Shown here one piece after another: positions 1 through 8,687 of a DNA stretch of 64,000 nt. Position 1 is the first letter of the stretch. Every line of letters starts with the position of its first letter. The stretch is from Paraburkholderia sp. CNPSo 3274 (GTDB lineage Bacteria > Pseudomonadota > Gammaproteobacteria > Burkholderiales > Burkholderiaceae), in NCBI RefSeq assembly GCF_024206475.1, contig NZ_JAMBPR010000029.1, positions 1 through 64,000 of the forward strand. The letters are read 5' to 3'. The notes under the pieces were generated by a model, which made no database searches, was not told where the DNA came from, and saw only the letters and a list, made by a program, of their open reading frames with translations. The position numbers and the translations under genes were made by a program.

Positions 1-47
1 CCGCTTGCGCGCGTCCACCGGGTGGTCTGGGGACCGCTTCGGCATCG

Positions 48-53
48 TATAAT
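48..53 (+). promoter_or_regulatory. probable -10 element for slyD-like gene
   Basis: A perfect TATAAT lies 25 bases before the ATG at 78. No good -35 hexamer is visible 17 bases upstream. A transcript starting near 60 would exclude the GTG at 54 as start codon and supports the ATG at 78, which also has GGAGG just upstream. Confidence 0.5.
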
Positions 54-77
54 GTGGTCTGTAATCTGGAGGATCGA

Positions 78-623
78 ATGAAAATTGCAAAGGACACCGT
101 CGTGTCGGTCGCTTACAAGCTATCGGATGCGCAGGGCAATCTGATTGAGGAAAGCGACGAGCCGATGGTCTATCTGCACGGCGGCTATGATGGCACGTTC
201 CCCAAGATCGAGGAAGTGCTGGACGGGCAGGAGCCGGGCTTCGAGACCCAGATCCAGCTTGAGCCGCAGGACGCTTTCGGGGAATACGATCCCGATCTCG
301 TGAAGATCGAGCCGCGCAACCGCTTCCCCGAGCCGCTCGAAGTCGGCATGCAGTTCGAAGGCACGCCCGAAGAAGGCGACGAAGATCTCGACTCGCTCAT
401 CTATACGGTCACGGACGTCGCCGAAGACAAGGTCGTGCTCGACGGCAATCATCCGCTTGCGGGCATGGCGCTGCGTTTCGCGCTCACGGTCAAGGAAGTG
501 CGCGTAGCCACCGAAGACGAAATCGAACATGAGCACGCGCATGGCGCGGACGGCCTCGAAATCGTCGACGAAGACGAAGAAGACGACGGTGACGAAGGCG
601 CCGCGAAACCCACCCTGCACTAA
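78..623 (+). CDS. slyD: SlyD-like FKBP-type peptidyl-prolyl cis-trans isomerase
   Basis: 181-residue cytoplasmic prolyl isomerase and chaperone of the SlyD family. The protein opens with a typical FKBP strand (KIAKDTVVSVAYKLSDAQGN), followed by the substrate-binding insert (about residues 65-120) with the family motif DAFGEYDPDL, and returns to the FKBP fold at HPLAGMALRF. SlyD proteins usually end in a His/Cys-rich metal-binding tail. Here the tail is short in histidine (EHEHAHG) and then strongly acidic (DEDEEDD), so nickel handling is doubtful. The ATG at 78 is chosen because GGAGG precedes it and the upstream GTG overlaps the -10 box. It runs convergently towards the next gene with only a 7-base gap. 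Confidence 0.85.
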   Translation: MKIAKDTVVSVAYKLSDAQGNLIEESDEPMVYLHGGYDGTFPKIEEVLDGQEPGFETQIQLEPQDAFGEYDPDLVKIEPRNRFPEPLEVGMQFEGTPEEGDEDLDSLIYTVTDVAEDKVVLDGNHPLAGMALRFALTVKEVRVATEDEIEHEHAHGADGLEIVDEDEEDDGDEGAAKPTLH

Positions 624-630
624 TCGCGAA

Positions 631-2040
631 TCAATGCGCGAAGCCGCCTGACGCCGGTGCGCCGGGCGGCTGTAGCTGGTCAGGCGGCGGGCCTTTGCCG
701 CCGCTGTTTCCACCGCTGTTTCCACCGCTGTTTCCACCGTTGTTTCCACCGTTGTTTCCACCATCCAGGCCGTTCTGGCCGTTCGCATCATTCCGACCGT
801 TTAGTCCATTCTGGCCACCCTGCGTGGGCCACGCTGGCATCAGCACGCCGTTCCCGGCCGGCGGCAAGCCGGGAGGCACGGCGGTTCCCGATGCGCCAGG
901 CGTCGCGGGCACGACGTCAGGCGACTGCGGCATGCCGGGAATCTCGGTCACATCCGGCATCGATGACACTTCGGGCATTTCCGGCATCGCGGGTGACGAT
1001 CCCGCGCCCGGCGAGTATGGCGACGGCTGCGCGGGCAACAGTGGCAGATGTTTCGGTACATCGCGCACGCTCACGCGCAGCGGCGTGCGGCGTGCCATGT
1101 CGGCGTCCACCTGCAGCCATTGCGTGAGCGGATCGCGCAGTGAGAACGCGATCCGCGTGACGTTTTCTATCCTTGCTCCCTTGTCGTTACGCAGCGGCTG
1201 ATCGATCGTAAAGCCATGGGCGAGCTTCGAGTCGTCGGCATTCACAATGATGATCTGGCCACGGAAAATCTCGGCGAGCTTCACGAGGCTGCGGCGCAAC
1301 TCCAGATAGCCGTCGCGCGGTGCACGGTGAAAGCGCAGCCATGCGAAGCGGTCTGGACGCTCGTAATGCTCGGGCATCGCGTTGCCTTGCATGAAGATGA
1401 CGATTGCGCGCGCGTTACGGCGCTTCGCATACTCGGCCGCATGTTCGAGCCAGAAGCCGTTGGCGATCACGCGGTCTTCGAACTCGCCATTGCGCCCGCC
1501 CGCATTGAGATAGTGATTGTTGCCGTCCGGCACGTTCAGCCCGATGAACACGGTGTCGCCGAGTTGCCAGCGCACGTTTTCCCGATACGGCCGGAAGCGC
1601 GAGACTTCGCTCTCGCGCGTGAGCGTCAAGGGGGTTTGGCCGAGCGCGTTGGGATCGGAGAAGAAGTTCTGGCGCAGGAAGTCGAGTCGCTCAGCGGGAT
1701 CGTAGGCGCCCGAGCCGTTCATGCCGCAGGTGACCCAGTCGCGTTCGCCGGGCACGAACACGAGTGGCGCACGTGACGCATCGAGCATGTCGTGACGCCG
1801 CTCGTAAAGATGGTCGGCGCAGGTTTCGCGTGTGCCTTTGAGATTGCCGTCGTAGACCGTGAAAGCGATTTGCGGATCGCGCCCGATGGCGTCGATGAGC
1901 CGCTGCGCCGACGCCTCCTCGGACTGCGACGTGAGCGCGTTCGCCACGACCGCGAAGGCATAGCGAGGCGACTGCGCAAACGCCGCGAGGGGCGAACCCA
2001 GTGACGAAGCCAGCATCAACGCGCAGGACACACGGCGCAT
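631..2040 (-). CDS. secreted metallophosphoesterase-like protein with Pro/Gly/Asn-rich repeat tail
   Basis: 469 residues. A signal peptide is clear (MRRVSCALMLASSLGSPLAA, probable cleavage after AFA at residue 22), so the protein is exported. Residues about 27-330 look like calcineurin-like phosphoesterases: YDGNLKG (63-69) and VPGERDW (96-102) sit where I recall the GDxK and PGDNEW motifs of that fold, followed by AYDPAERLDFLRQNFF. The Asp of the first motif is Asn66 and the Asp-Asn of the second is Glu99-Arg100, so metal binding may be lost. Residues about 337-469 are low complexity (Pro, Met, Gly), with GGNN/GGNS repeats encoded by a 12-bp tandem repeat. An upstream extension to 2295 is open but overlaps mutS and has no leader character. 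Family assignment is by motif only. Confidence 0.6.
   Translation of the reverse strand: MRRVSCALMLASSLGSPLAAFAQSPRYAFAVVANALTSQSEEASAQRLIDAIGRDPQIAFTVYDGNLKGTRETCADHLYERRHDMLDASRAPLVFVPGERDWVTCGMNGSGAYDPAERLDFLRQNFFSDPNALGQTPLTLTRESEVSRFRPYRENVRWQLGDTVFIGLNVPDGNNHYLNAGGRNGEFEDRVIANGFWLEHAAEYAKRRNARAIVIFMQGNAMPEHYERPDRFAWLRFHRAPRDGYLELRRSLVKLAEIFRGQIIIVNADDSKLAHGFTIDQPLRNDKGARIENVTRIAFSLRDPLTQWLQVDADMARRTPLRVSVRDVPKHLPLLPAQPSPYSPGAGSSPAMPEMPEVSSMPDVTEIPGMPQSPDVVPATPGASGTAVPPGLPPAGNGVLMPAWPTQGGQNGLNGRNDANGQNGLDGGNNGGNNGGNSGGNSGGNSGGKGPPPDQLQPPGAPASGGFAH
701..760. repeat. 12-bp tandem repeat, five units, inside a coding region
   Basis: Five in-frame copies of CCGCTGTTTCCA or its one-base variant CCGTTGTTTCCA (three then two). 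On the minus strand they encode the GGN(S/N) repeats near the C-terminus of the secreted protein. The unit is a multiple of three, so copy-number change would alter length without breaking the frame. Confidence 0.9.
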
Positions 2041-2116
2041 AATTTTCAGATAGCGCGAGCGGGGACTGCCGCGGCCCCCCGGTTGTGGTGGCCGCGGCGG
2101 CGTCGCGAGGCGACGC

Positions 2117-4801
2117 TCAACGTTTCGCGTCCGGCGCCGTGGCCAGCTCATGCAGTTCGTACAACAGGTCGAGCGCGTCGCGCGGGCGCAGTTCGTTCGG
2201 ATCGAGTTCGCGCAGCCGCTGTGCGACGAGCGACGCGCCACGGTCCTCCTCAACCGGCGCGGCGCGATCTTCCGCGAATCGCGCCGCGTCGTCATACTCG
2301 GCGGCGGGCGCGGCGAACAGGTCGAGTTGCGGCGTGGGCTGCCCCGCCGATTGCTGCTCCAGATGCACGAGATGCTTGCGCGCGGCGCGGATCACGGCGG
2401 CAGGCACACCCGCGAGCTGCGCGACCTGCAGGCCGTAGCTCTGGTTCGCCGGGCCCTCCTGCACTGCATGCAGGAAGACGATGCCGTGGCCATGCTCGAC
2501 GGCTGAAAGATGCACGTTTGCCGCCTGCGCAAATTCGGCCGGCAGTTGCGTGAGCTCAAAGTAGTGCGTGGCGAAGAGCGTGTGGCAACCGTTGTGCGCG
2601 AGCAGATGCCGTGCGATGGCCCACGCGAGCGCGAGGCCGTCGAACGTCGACGTGCCGCGCCCGATCTCATCCATGAGCACGAGGCTTTGCGGCGTGGCGT
2701 CGTTGAGAATGGCCGCGGCTTCGGTCATCTCGACCATGAAGGTCGAGCGGCCGCCCGCGAGATCGTCGGCGGCGCCGATGCGCGTGAAGATGCGGTCGAT
2801 CGGCCCGAAGCTTGCGCGCTTCGCCGGCACGTAGCTGCCCACGTAAGCGAGCAAAGCGATGAGCGCGGTCTGGCGCATGAAGGTCGATTTACCGCCCATG
2901 TTCGGGCCGGTGATGAGCAACAGCTTGCGCTCGGCCGAAAGCAGACAGTCGTTGGCGATGAACTGCTCGACCTGCGCTTCGACCACAGGATGGCGGCCTT
3001 GCTCGATCTCGATGCCCGGCGCTTTCGTAAACGTAGGCGCATTCCAGTCGAGCGCGCGGGCGCGTTCCGCGAACGCGGCCAGCAGGTCGAGTTCCGCGAG
3101 CGCGGCGGCCACGCGCTGGCAATCGGGAATGAATGGCAGCAGCGATTGCAGCAGTGCGTCGTAGAGTGCTTTTTCGCGCGAGAGCGCGCGTTCCTGCGCC
3201 GAGAGCGCCTTGTCTTCGAACGTCTTCAGTTCAGGCGTGATGTAGCGCTCGGCGTTCTTGAGCGTCTGGCGACGGCGATAGTCGTCGGGAACCTTGTCGG
3301 TCTGGCCGCGTGTCACTTCGATATAGAAGCCGTGAACCTTGTTGTACTCGACGCGCAGATTGCCGATGCCGGTGCGCGTGCGCTCGCGCGTTTCGAGGCC
3401 GAGCAGGAACTGACCGCAGTTCTCGGAGATGTCGCGTAGTTCGTCGAGATCCGCGTCGTAGCCGCGTGCGATCACGCCGCCGTCGCGGACCATTGCCGCC
3501 GGTTCCGGCGCGACCGCGCGCTGCAGGAGCGCCGCGCACTCGGCGGGCGGTTCGAGCGCCTCGGCAATGTGCGCGAGCGACGTAGCCGCGCCGCTCGCGG
3601 CTGCGACCTGTTCGCGCAGCGCGGGCAGCGCCGCAAAGGTGTCGCGCAGGCTCGACAGATCGCGCGGGCGCGCGGAAAGCAGCGCGAGGCGCCCGGTAAT
3701 GCGCTCGACGTCGGCGATCTGGCGCAAGGCACTGCGCAATGTATCGATGCTCGCTTGCGGCGGCGCCTCGAGCAATGCGCCGATGGCCTGCTGGCGCATT
3801 TGCGCGATCGCGGCTTCGCGCGGCGGGTGATGGAGCCAGTGGCGCAGCAAGCGGCTGCCCATGGCCGTGCTGCACGTGTCGAGCAGCGAGCAGAGCGTGG
3901 GCGATTCGGTGCCGCGCAGGGTTTCCGTGAGTTCGAGATTGCGGCGCGTGGCCGGATCGAGCCCGATGTATTCCGATTCGGCTTCGACCTTCAGGCTGCG
4001 CACGTGGCGCAGTTGCTGGCCCTGCGTGGCCGCCGCATAGAGCAGCAGCGCGCCCGCCGCGCCGCACGCGCTCGTGAGCGTTTGTGCGCCGAAGCCGTCG
4101 AGGCTCGCCACGTCGAGCTGGTCGCACAGGCGTTGCTTGCCCGAGCCGACGTCGAAGTGCCAGGCGGGAACGCGGGTGAGCGCACCCGATCCGGACGGCG
4201 GCGCCCAGGCGGCGGTTTCCGCTGGCATTTCCGCGACGAGGATTTCCGCGGGCCGAATGCGCTCGAATGCCGTGGCGACCTGTTCCGGCGCGACTTCCGC
4301 AAGGCGCAACATGCCGCTGGCGAGATTGAGCCACGCGAGGCCCACGTTGACGGTCACGCCGCGCCGGTTGTGGCCGGGACAAACGGCCATCAGGTAGACG
4401 TCGTTCTTGTCGGAGAGCAGGGCGGCGTCCGTCAGCGTGCCAGGCGTCACCACGCGCACGACCTTGCGCTCGACGGGACCCTTGGAGGTGGCCGGGTCGC
4501 CGATCTGTTCGCAGATCGCCACCGACTCGCCCAGCTTCACGAGCTTCGCGAGATATTGCTCGACCGCATGATGCGGCACGCCCGCCATCTTGATCGGATT
4601 GCCCGCTGAGGCCCCGCGCTGCGTGAGCGTGAGGTCGAGCAGGCGCGCGGCCTTCTCGGCGTCCTCGAAGAATAGCTCGTAGAAGTCGCCCATCCGGTAG
4701 AACACGAGCGTGCCCGGATGGTCGGCCTTGATGCGCAGGTACTGCTGCATCATGGGAGTGTGTTGCGCGATCTCAGCTGCGCCTGCGGTGTTTGTAGCCA
4801 T
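2117..4801 (-). CDS. mutS: DNA mismatch repair protein MutS
   Basis: 894 residues, close to the usual length of about 850-900. It binds mismatches with MutL to start methyl-directed or strand-directed repair. The N-terminal mismatch-binding domain begins TPMMQQYLRIKADHPGTLVFYRMGDFYELFF, which carries the conserved Phe-x-Glu equivalent region. Near residues 630-640 is the Walker A site GPNMGGKSTFMRQ; near 710 is Walker B, LVLMDEIGRGTSTFDG; then the dimer segment FATHYFELT. The ATG at 4801 gives the standard MATNTA start. The gene upstream on the same strand (lplT) begins in the opposite half of the cluster with a 96-base gap. Confidence 0.97.
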   Translation of the reverse strand: MATNTAGAAEIAQHTPMMQQYLRIKADHPGTLVFYRMGDFYELFFEDAEKAARLLDLTLTQRGASAGNPIKMAGVPHHAVEQYLAKLVKLGESVAICEQIGDPATSKGPVERKVVRVVTPGTLTDAALLSDKNDVYLMAVCPGHNRRGVTVNVGLAWLNLASGMLRLAEVAPEQVATAFERIRPAEILVAEMPAETAAWAPPSGSGALTRVPAWHFDVGSGKQRLCDQLDVASLDGFGAQTLTSACGAAGALLLYAAATQGQQLRHVRSLKVEAESEYIGLDPATRRNLELTETLRGTESPTLCSLLDTCSTAMGSRLLRHWLHHPPREAAIAQMRQQAIGALLEAPPQASIDTLRSALRQIADVERITGRLALLSARPRDLSSLRDTFAALPALREQVAAASGAATSLAHIAEALEPPAECAALLQRAVAPEPAAMVRDGGVIARGYDADLDELRDISENCGQFLLGLETRERTRTGIGNLRVEYNKVHGFYIEVTRGQTDKVPDDYRRRQTLKNAERYITPELKTFEDKALSAQERALSREKALYDALLQSLLPFIPDCQRVAAALAELDLLAAFAERARALDWNAPTFTKAPGIEIEQGRHPVVEAQVEQFIANDCLLSAERKLLLITGPNMGGKSTFMRQTALIALLAYVGSYVPAKRASFGPIDRIFTRIGAADDLAGGRSTFMVEMTEAAAILNDATPQSLVLMDEIGRGTSTFDGLALAWAIARHLLAHNGCHTLFATHYFELTQLPAEFAQAANVHLSAVEHGHGIVFLHAVQEGPANQSYGLQVAQLAGVPAAVIRAARKHLVHLEQQSAGQPTPQLDLFAAPAAEYDDAARFAEDRAAPVEEDRGASLVAQRLRELDPNELRPRDALDLLYELHELATAPDAKR

Positions 4802-4897
4802 CCTCGGTGTCTTGCTAGGGGTTCAGGGCGTGAGTTTAACGCGCGCCGATTGCATGTAAAGCCAGCCTTTCGGCTAACGCCGTCACAGGTGCTCCCG

Positions 4898-6196
4898 TCA
4901 TTCGTCGACCAGCGCCTGCAGGTCCACGGTGCGCGCGTTTGCCGCACTGTGCCGCATGGCGAGCCAGATCATCGTGGAAACGAATACGCCGAACACGACG
5001 ATGATCCACTGCACGGGGACCTTCGCGGTGAGCAGCAGCGCATACGCGCCAAGCATAAGCAGCACCGCGAGATTCTGATTGAAATTCTGCACTGCGATCG
5101 AGTGGCCCGCTGACAGCAGCGTCGCGCCGCGATGCTGGAGCAGGGCGTTCATCGGCACGATGAAAAAACCGGCGAGCACGCCGAGCAGCACCATCAATGG
5201 GTACGCGAAAAGCAGATAGAAGGGCACGATGAATGTGCCGAAGCGCACGCCAACACCTTGCGGAAAGAGGCCTTTGCTGTAGAACGCCATGCCTATCGCC
5301 ACGGCGCCGCACAGCACGCCCACGGGCAGCACGCGCAGCGAGGCGCGCAGCGACACCCATGCGGCTGCCGCGCTCGCGCCGAGCGCGATGCCGAGTCCCG
5401 TCACGCCCTGCATCACGGCGGCTTTCGAGAGCGAGAGTCCGAGATTCGCGTCGGCCCACTTGAGCACGAGCAGTTGCAGCGTGACCGCCGCGCCCCACAT
5501 CAGGGTCGTGACCCAGAGTGCGATCTGCGCGAGCTTGTCGGTCCAGAGCACGTTGAAACTATGCGTGAAATCGCCCATGAGACGCGCCGGCTCCCTGAGC
5601 CGGTTCTCGTAGCGCGCGCCCGTGTCGGGAATGCCGATGTTGATGATCGCGGCGAACACATACGTGATCATCACAGCGAGCATCGCGAGGTCGGCGGCCG
5701 AATGGATGACCGGCAACGGATGACGCGTGACGAAACGGTCGGCGTAAGTCGAGACGAGTGCGCCGCCCATCATCGTGCCGACGATGGTGGAAAGCACCGT
5801 GGCCGATTCGAGCCACGCATTGGCGGCGACGAGCTTTTCGCCCGGCAGCAATTCAGTCAGGATTCCATACTTTGCGGGCGAGTAAGCCGCTGCGCCGAAG
5901 CCGACTACGCCATACGCGATCATCGGATGCACGCCCGCGATCATCAGCAGACAGCCGCATGCCTTGAGCGCGTTCGAGACGAACATCACGTGGCGCTTTT
6001 GCAGGGCGTCGGCAAATGCGCCCACGAAAGGCGCGAGCAGCACGTAGGAGATCGTGAAAAAGATCTGCAGGAGCGGCGTGACCCAGGCGGGCGAAGCAAT
6101 CACCGTGAGCAGCGCAATCGCTGCGATGAGGAGCGCGTTGTCGGCGAGCGACGACACGAACTGCGCGGCGATGATCGTGTAGAAGCCTTTTTTCAT
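4898..6196 (-). CDS. lplT: lysophospholipid transporter LplT (copy 1)
   Basis: 432-residue major-facilitator membrane protein. LplT flips lysophospholipids, such as lyso-phosphatidylethanolamine, across the inner membrane for re-acylation. Evidence is the family start MKKGFYTIIAAQFVSSLADN, about 12 hydrophobic segments, and the conserved SPAKYGILTELLP loop. The ATG at 6196 is chosen by alignment with the second copy at 47845-49155, which starts with nearly the same residues. There is no fused or adjacent Aas acyltransferase, the usual partner in enterobacteria. The C-terminus ends TVDLQALVDE. It lies between mutS and suhB, all on the minus strand, separated from suhB by a terminator. Confidence 0.88.
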   Translation of the reverse strand: MKKGFYTIIAAQFVSSLADNALLIAAIALLTVIASPAWVTPLLQIFFTISYVLLAPFVGAFADALQKRHVMFVSNALKACGCLLMIAGVHPMIAYGVVGFGAAAYSPAKYGILTELLPGEKLVAANAWLESATVLSTIVGTMMGGALVSTYADRFVTRHPLPVIHSAADLAMLAVMITYVFAAIINIGIPDTGARYENRLREPARLMGDFTHSFNVLWTDKLAQIALWVTTLMWGAAVTLQLLVLKWADANLGLSLSKAAVMQGVTGLGIALGASAAAAWVSLRASLRVLPVGVLCGAVAIGMAFYSKGLFPQGVGVRFGTFIVPFYLLFAYPLMVLLGVLAGFFIVPMNALLQHRGATLLSAGHSIAVQNFNQNLAVLLMLGAYALLLTAKVPVQWIIVVFGVFVSTMIWLAMRHSAANARTVDLQALVDE

Positions 6197-6240
6197 CGGA
6201 TGCGTGCGTGCTCCTCTTGCAGCAGGGCGACGGGCGAAAC

Positions 6241-6261
6241 AAAAAAGCGGCCGAAGCCGCT
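6241..6261 (-). terminator. rho-independent terminator of suhB
   Basis: Read on the minus strand, AGCGGC-TTCG-GCCGCT forms a hairpin with a stable tetraloop, directly followed by a T run (six A's on the plus strand at 6241-6246). It lies about 90 bases after the suhB stop and before lplT, so the two genes are probably transcribed separately. Confidence 0.75.
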
Positions 6262-6351
6262 CGATGCGCATGCGTGGGCCAGGCCTGACCTGGCGCGCGC
6301 TTTGCACGCGTCGCGGTGGAACAAGGCGTGCACCGCGACGCGCACGGGCGC

Positions 6352-7152
6352 TTACGCCGCCTTGGGGACGCGCGTGTACTTGGAGAGGATCGGCACCATC
6401 TGCGCGTAGATCTTCGGGTTGCCCGCGACGACTTCGCCGACGTGCAGGAAGTCCGAGTCGCCCGTGTAGTTGCCGATCAGACCGCCGGCTTCCGTCACCA
6501 GCAGGCCGCCCGCGGCGACGTCCCACGGGTTGAGGCCCTGCTCGAAGAAGCCGTCCATGCGGCCGGCGGCGACGTTGGCCAGATCGAGTGCGGCCGCGCC
6601 CGGGCGGCGCAGGCCCGCGCACGCGTTGGTCATTTCGGCGAACAGATCGCAGTAGCTGGCGAGGCCGTCCTTTTCGCGGAACGGGAAGCCGGTGCCGATC
6701 AGGCCGTCGGCGAGACGGTCGCGGCGGCCCACGCGGATGCGGCGGTCGTTCAGGAACGCGCCGCGGCCGCGCGAGGCGGTGAAGAGATCGTTACGCGTCG
6801 GGTCGTACACCACGGCTTGCGTTACGAGGCCCTTGTGTGCGAGAGCGATCGAGACGCAGTAGTACTGGAAGCCATGGATGAAGTTGGTGGTGCCGTCGAG
6901 CGGATCGATGATCCACTGGTACTCGGACTCGTTCTCCGACTGGCCCGATTCCTCGGCGAGGATGGCGTGGTCGGGGTAGGCGGTCTTGAGCGTTTCGATG
7001 ATGGCGGCTTCGGCCGCCTTGTCGATTTCCGTGACGAAATCGTTGTGCTGCTTCTTCGCGACCTGCACGAGGTCGAGGTCGAGCGACGCACGGTTGATGA
7101 TCTGTCCGGCGCGGCGCGCGGCCTTGACAGCGATGTTGAGCATGGGATGCAT
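6352..7152 (-). CDS. suhB: inositol-1-monophosphatase SuhB
   Basis: 266 residues. It hydrolyses myo-inositol-1-phosphate in vitro; in enterobacteria SuhB also joins the rRNA antitermination complex. Metal-binding motifs of the Li-sensitive phosphatase family are present: EES in the first loop, DPLDGTTNFIHGF, and near the C-terminus GLNPWDVAAGGLLVTEAGG. The ATG at 7152 (MHPMLNIAVKAARRAGQ) is used; a second ATG nine bases later is equally possible. The neighbour across the divergent gap is trmJ. Confidence 0.95.
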   Translation of the reverse strand: MHPMLNIAVKAARRAGQIINRASLDLDLVQVAKKQHNDFVTEIDKAAEAAIIETLKTAYPDHAILAEESGQSENESEYQWIIDPLDGTTNFIHGFQYYCVSIALAHKGLVTQAVVYDPTRNDLFTASRGRGAFLNDRRIRVGRRDRLADGLIGTGFPFREKDGLASYCDLFAEMTNACAGLRRPGAAALDLANVAAGRMDGFFEQGLNPWDVAAGGLLVTEAGGLIGNYTGDSDFLHVGEVVAGNPKIYAQMVPILSKYTRVPKAA

Positions 7153-7601
7153 GAGCCAGGATCCTTGTTGTCCGGCGCTCGCGAAGGCTTGACGCGCGCC
7201 GGTGGTGCAAAAGATAAAAGCGTCTAACGATTGGACAGGGCGCGGGCCTCGATCGGACCTGCGGAACCTGTCCCGTCAACGGAGACGAATTGGATAAGAG
7301 CGGAGCGCGGCTGCGCTGTTTGCCAGCGACTTGCCGGGCGCCTGGCGGGCAGCAGAACGGCTGCACGATTCGCCCGGCGCGCGCGAAACCGCCATTTTAC
7401 CCGAGTATCGGCATTCCTACGGCTTCTCTCGGGGAGGATATCGGGATTTCTATGGATATGACGTTCGGCCAGCATGCTCGCCTGCGCAACCGTGGCGCAC
7501 GGCAGCCTTGGGCGGCAGAAAGCGCATGGGCGGACATCGCCGTGCCGCGAGGCGCGCTAACATACACATTCCACTATCCTTTTCGCGGTTAGAGAACCAT
7601 C
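7153..7601. other. divergent intergenic region suhB/trmJ
   Basis: 449 bases without a convincing gene; short open frames here lack homologous character. It must hold the suhB (minus) and trmJ (plus) promoters. A 7-bp inverted repeat GGACAGG/CCTGTCC has arms at 7233-7239 and 7267-7273, which could be an operator or the stem of a leader hairpin. No strong consensus promoter was seen. Confidence 0.4.
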
Positions 7602-8465
7602 TTGGCGCACCCCGACTCACCTGATTCCCACGCAACGGCGCCGGCTTCCGGCGACGCTCACGAGCCGCTGCGCGGCGGCTTCACTTCGACCCGCTTCGTG
7701 CTCGTCGAGCCGAGCCACCCCGGCAATGTCGGCGCGGCAGCGCGCGCGCTGAAGACCATGGGATTCTCGCGTCTCGTGCTGGTGGCGCCGCGCGTGCCGC
7801 AGGTCCACTGCGACCCGGAAGCCGTGGCCATGGCGAGCGGCGCCGACGACGTGCTCGCGGCCGCGCACATCGTGCCGACGCTTGCCGACGCGCTGGCGGG
7901 CGTGCAATGGTCGCTCGCGCTCACGGCGCGCACGCGCGAGTACGGGCCGCCGCCCGCTGCGCCGCGCCAGGCGGTGCAGGACGCCTGCCGCCAGGTGGCG
8001 CACGGCGGCGACATCGCACTCGTGTTCGGCAACGAGCGCACGGGCCTGTCGAATGACGACGTCGAGCGCTGCAGCGCGCTTGCTCATATTCCGGCTAATC
8101 CCGCCTATAGCTCGCTCAATCTTGCCCAGGCGGTTCAGGTGCTCTCCTACGAACTGCGCCTCGCGTACCTCGGCGAGAGCGCGCCCGCTGCCGCGTTGCC
8201 GGCGGCAGGCGGTGCTGCCCAGCCTGCGGCCGGGTCGCCGCTCGCGACGAGCGAAGATATCGAGCGCATGTACGTGCACCTCGAGAACGCGCTCATCGCG
8301 CTCGAATTTCTCGACCCCGTCAATCCGAAGAAGCTGATGTCGCGCCTGCGGCGGCTCTTCGCCCGTTCGGGGCTCGAGCGCGAGGAGGTCAATATTGTGC
8401 GCGGCATCGCCAAGCACATCCTCATGCTCAAGGGCAAAGGCGAAGGCAAGGGCGAGAGCCGTTGA
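7602..8465 (+). CDS. trmJ: tRNA (cytidine/uridine-2'-O-)-methyltransferase TrmJ
   Basis: 287-residue SPOUT methyltransferase that modifies the ribose at tRNA position 32. Trefoil-knot motifs are FVLVEPSHPGNVGAAARALK at residues about 30-50, the mid-protein FGNERTGLSN, and the knot segment IPANPAYSSLNLAQAVQVL. The start used is TTG at 7602, with only a weak AGAGAA upstream; residues before FVLVEP are poorly conserved in the family, so the exact start is uncertain. A short Ala/Gly/Pro linker (residues about 195-215) precedes the C-terminal helical dimer region. Downstream, cysE follows after about 220 bases. Confidence 0.9.
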   Translation: MAHPDSPDSHATAPASGDAHEPLRGGFTSTRFVLVEPSHPGNVGAAARALKTMGFSRLVLVAPRVPQVHCDPEAVAMASGADDVLAAAHIVPTLADALAGVQWSLALTARTREYGPPPAAPRQAVQDACRQVAHGGDIALVFGNERTGLSNDDVERCSALAHIPANPAYSSLNLAQAVQVLSYELRLAYLGESAPAAALPAAGGAAQPAAGSPLATSEDIERMYVHLENALIALEFLDPVNPKKLMSRLRRLFARSGLEREEVNIVRGIAKHILMLKGKGEGKGESR

Positions 8466-8687
8466 TCCTCTGCGCCGGCAAGGCTGCGTCCGCGCCGGCG
8501 TCCAACCTTGCCGCCGACGGGGACTTCCGACCTCAAATCGGCTTTGCGCCTACAATCGGCTGAAAACCGGCTAAAAATTCATAAGCAAATGCGCGCGGCT
8601 GCAATAGCCGTTGTGCCGCTTACGCGCACGCTGCGGCGTCGCGCTGCCGCCATTCCCCATGTTTCACACGTTTTTAGCGTGACTGCC

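Noticed and set aside
2510..3439. Long plus-strand open frame opposite mutS
   Set aside because: It is an antisense shadow of mutS: Arg/Glu/Ala-rich with no family motif or RBS, as expected opposite a high-GC gene.
5132..6409. 425-residue plus-strand frame opposite lplT
   Set aside because: His/Arg/Glu-rich antisense shadow; the minus-strand lplT is unmistakable.
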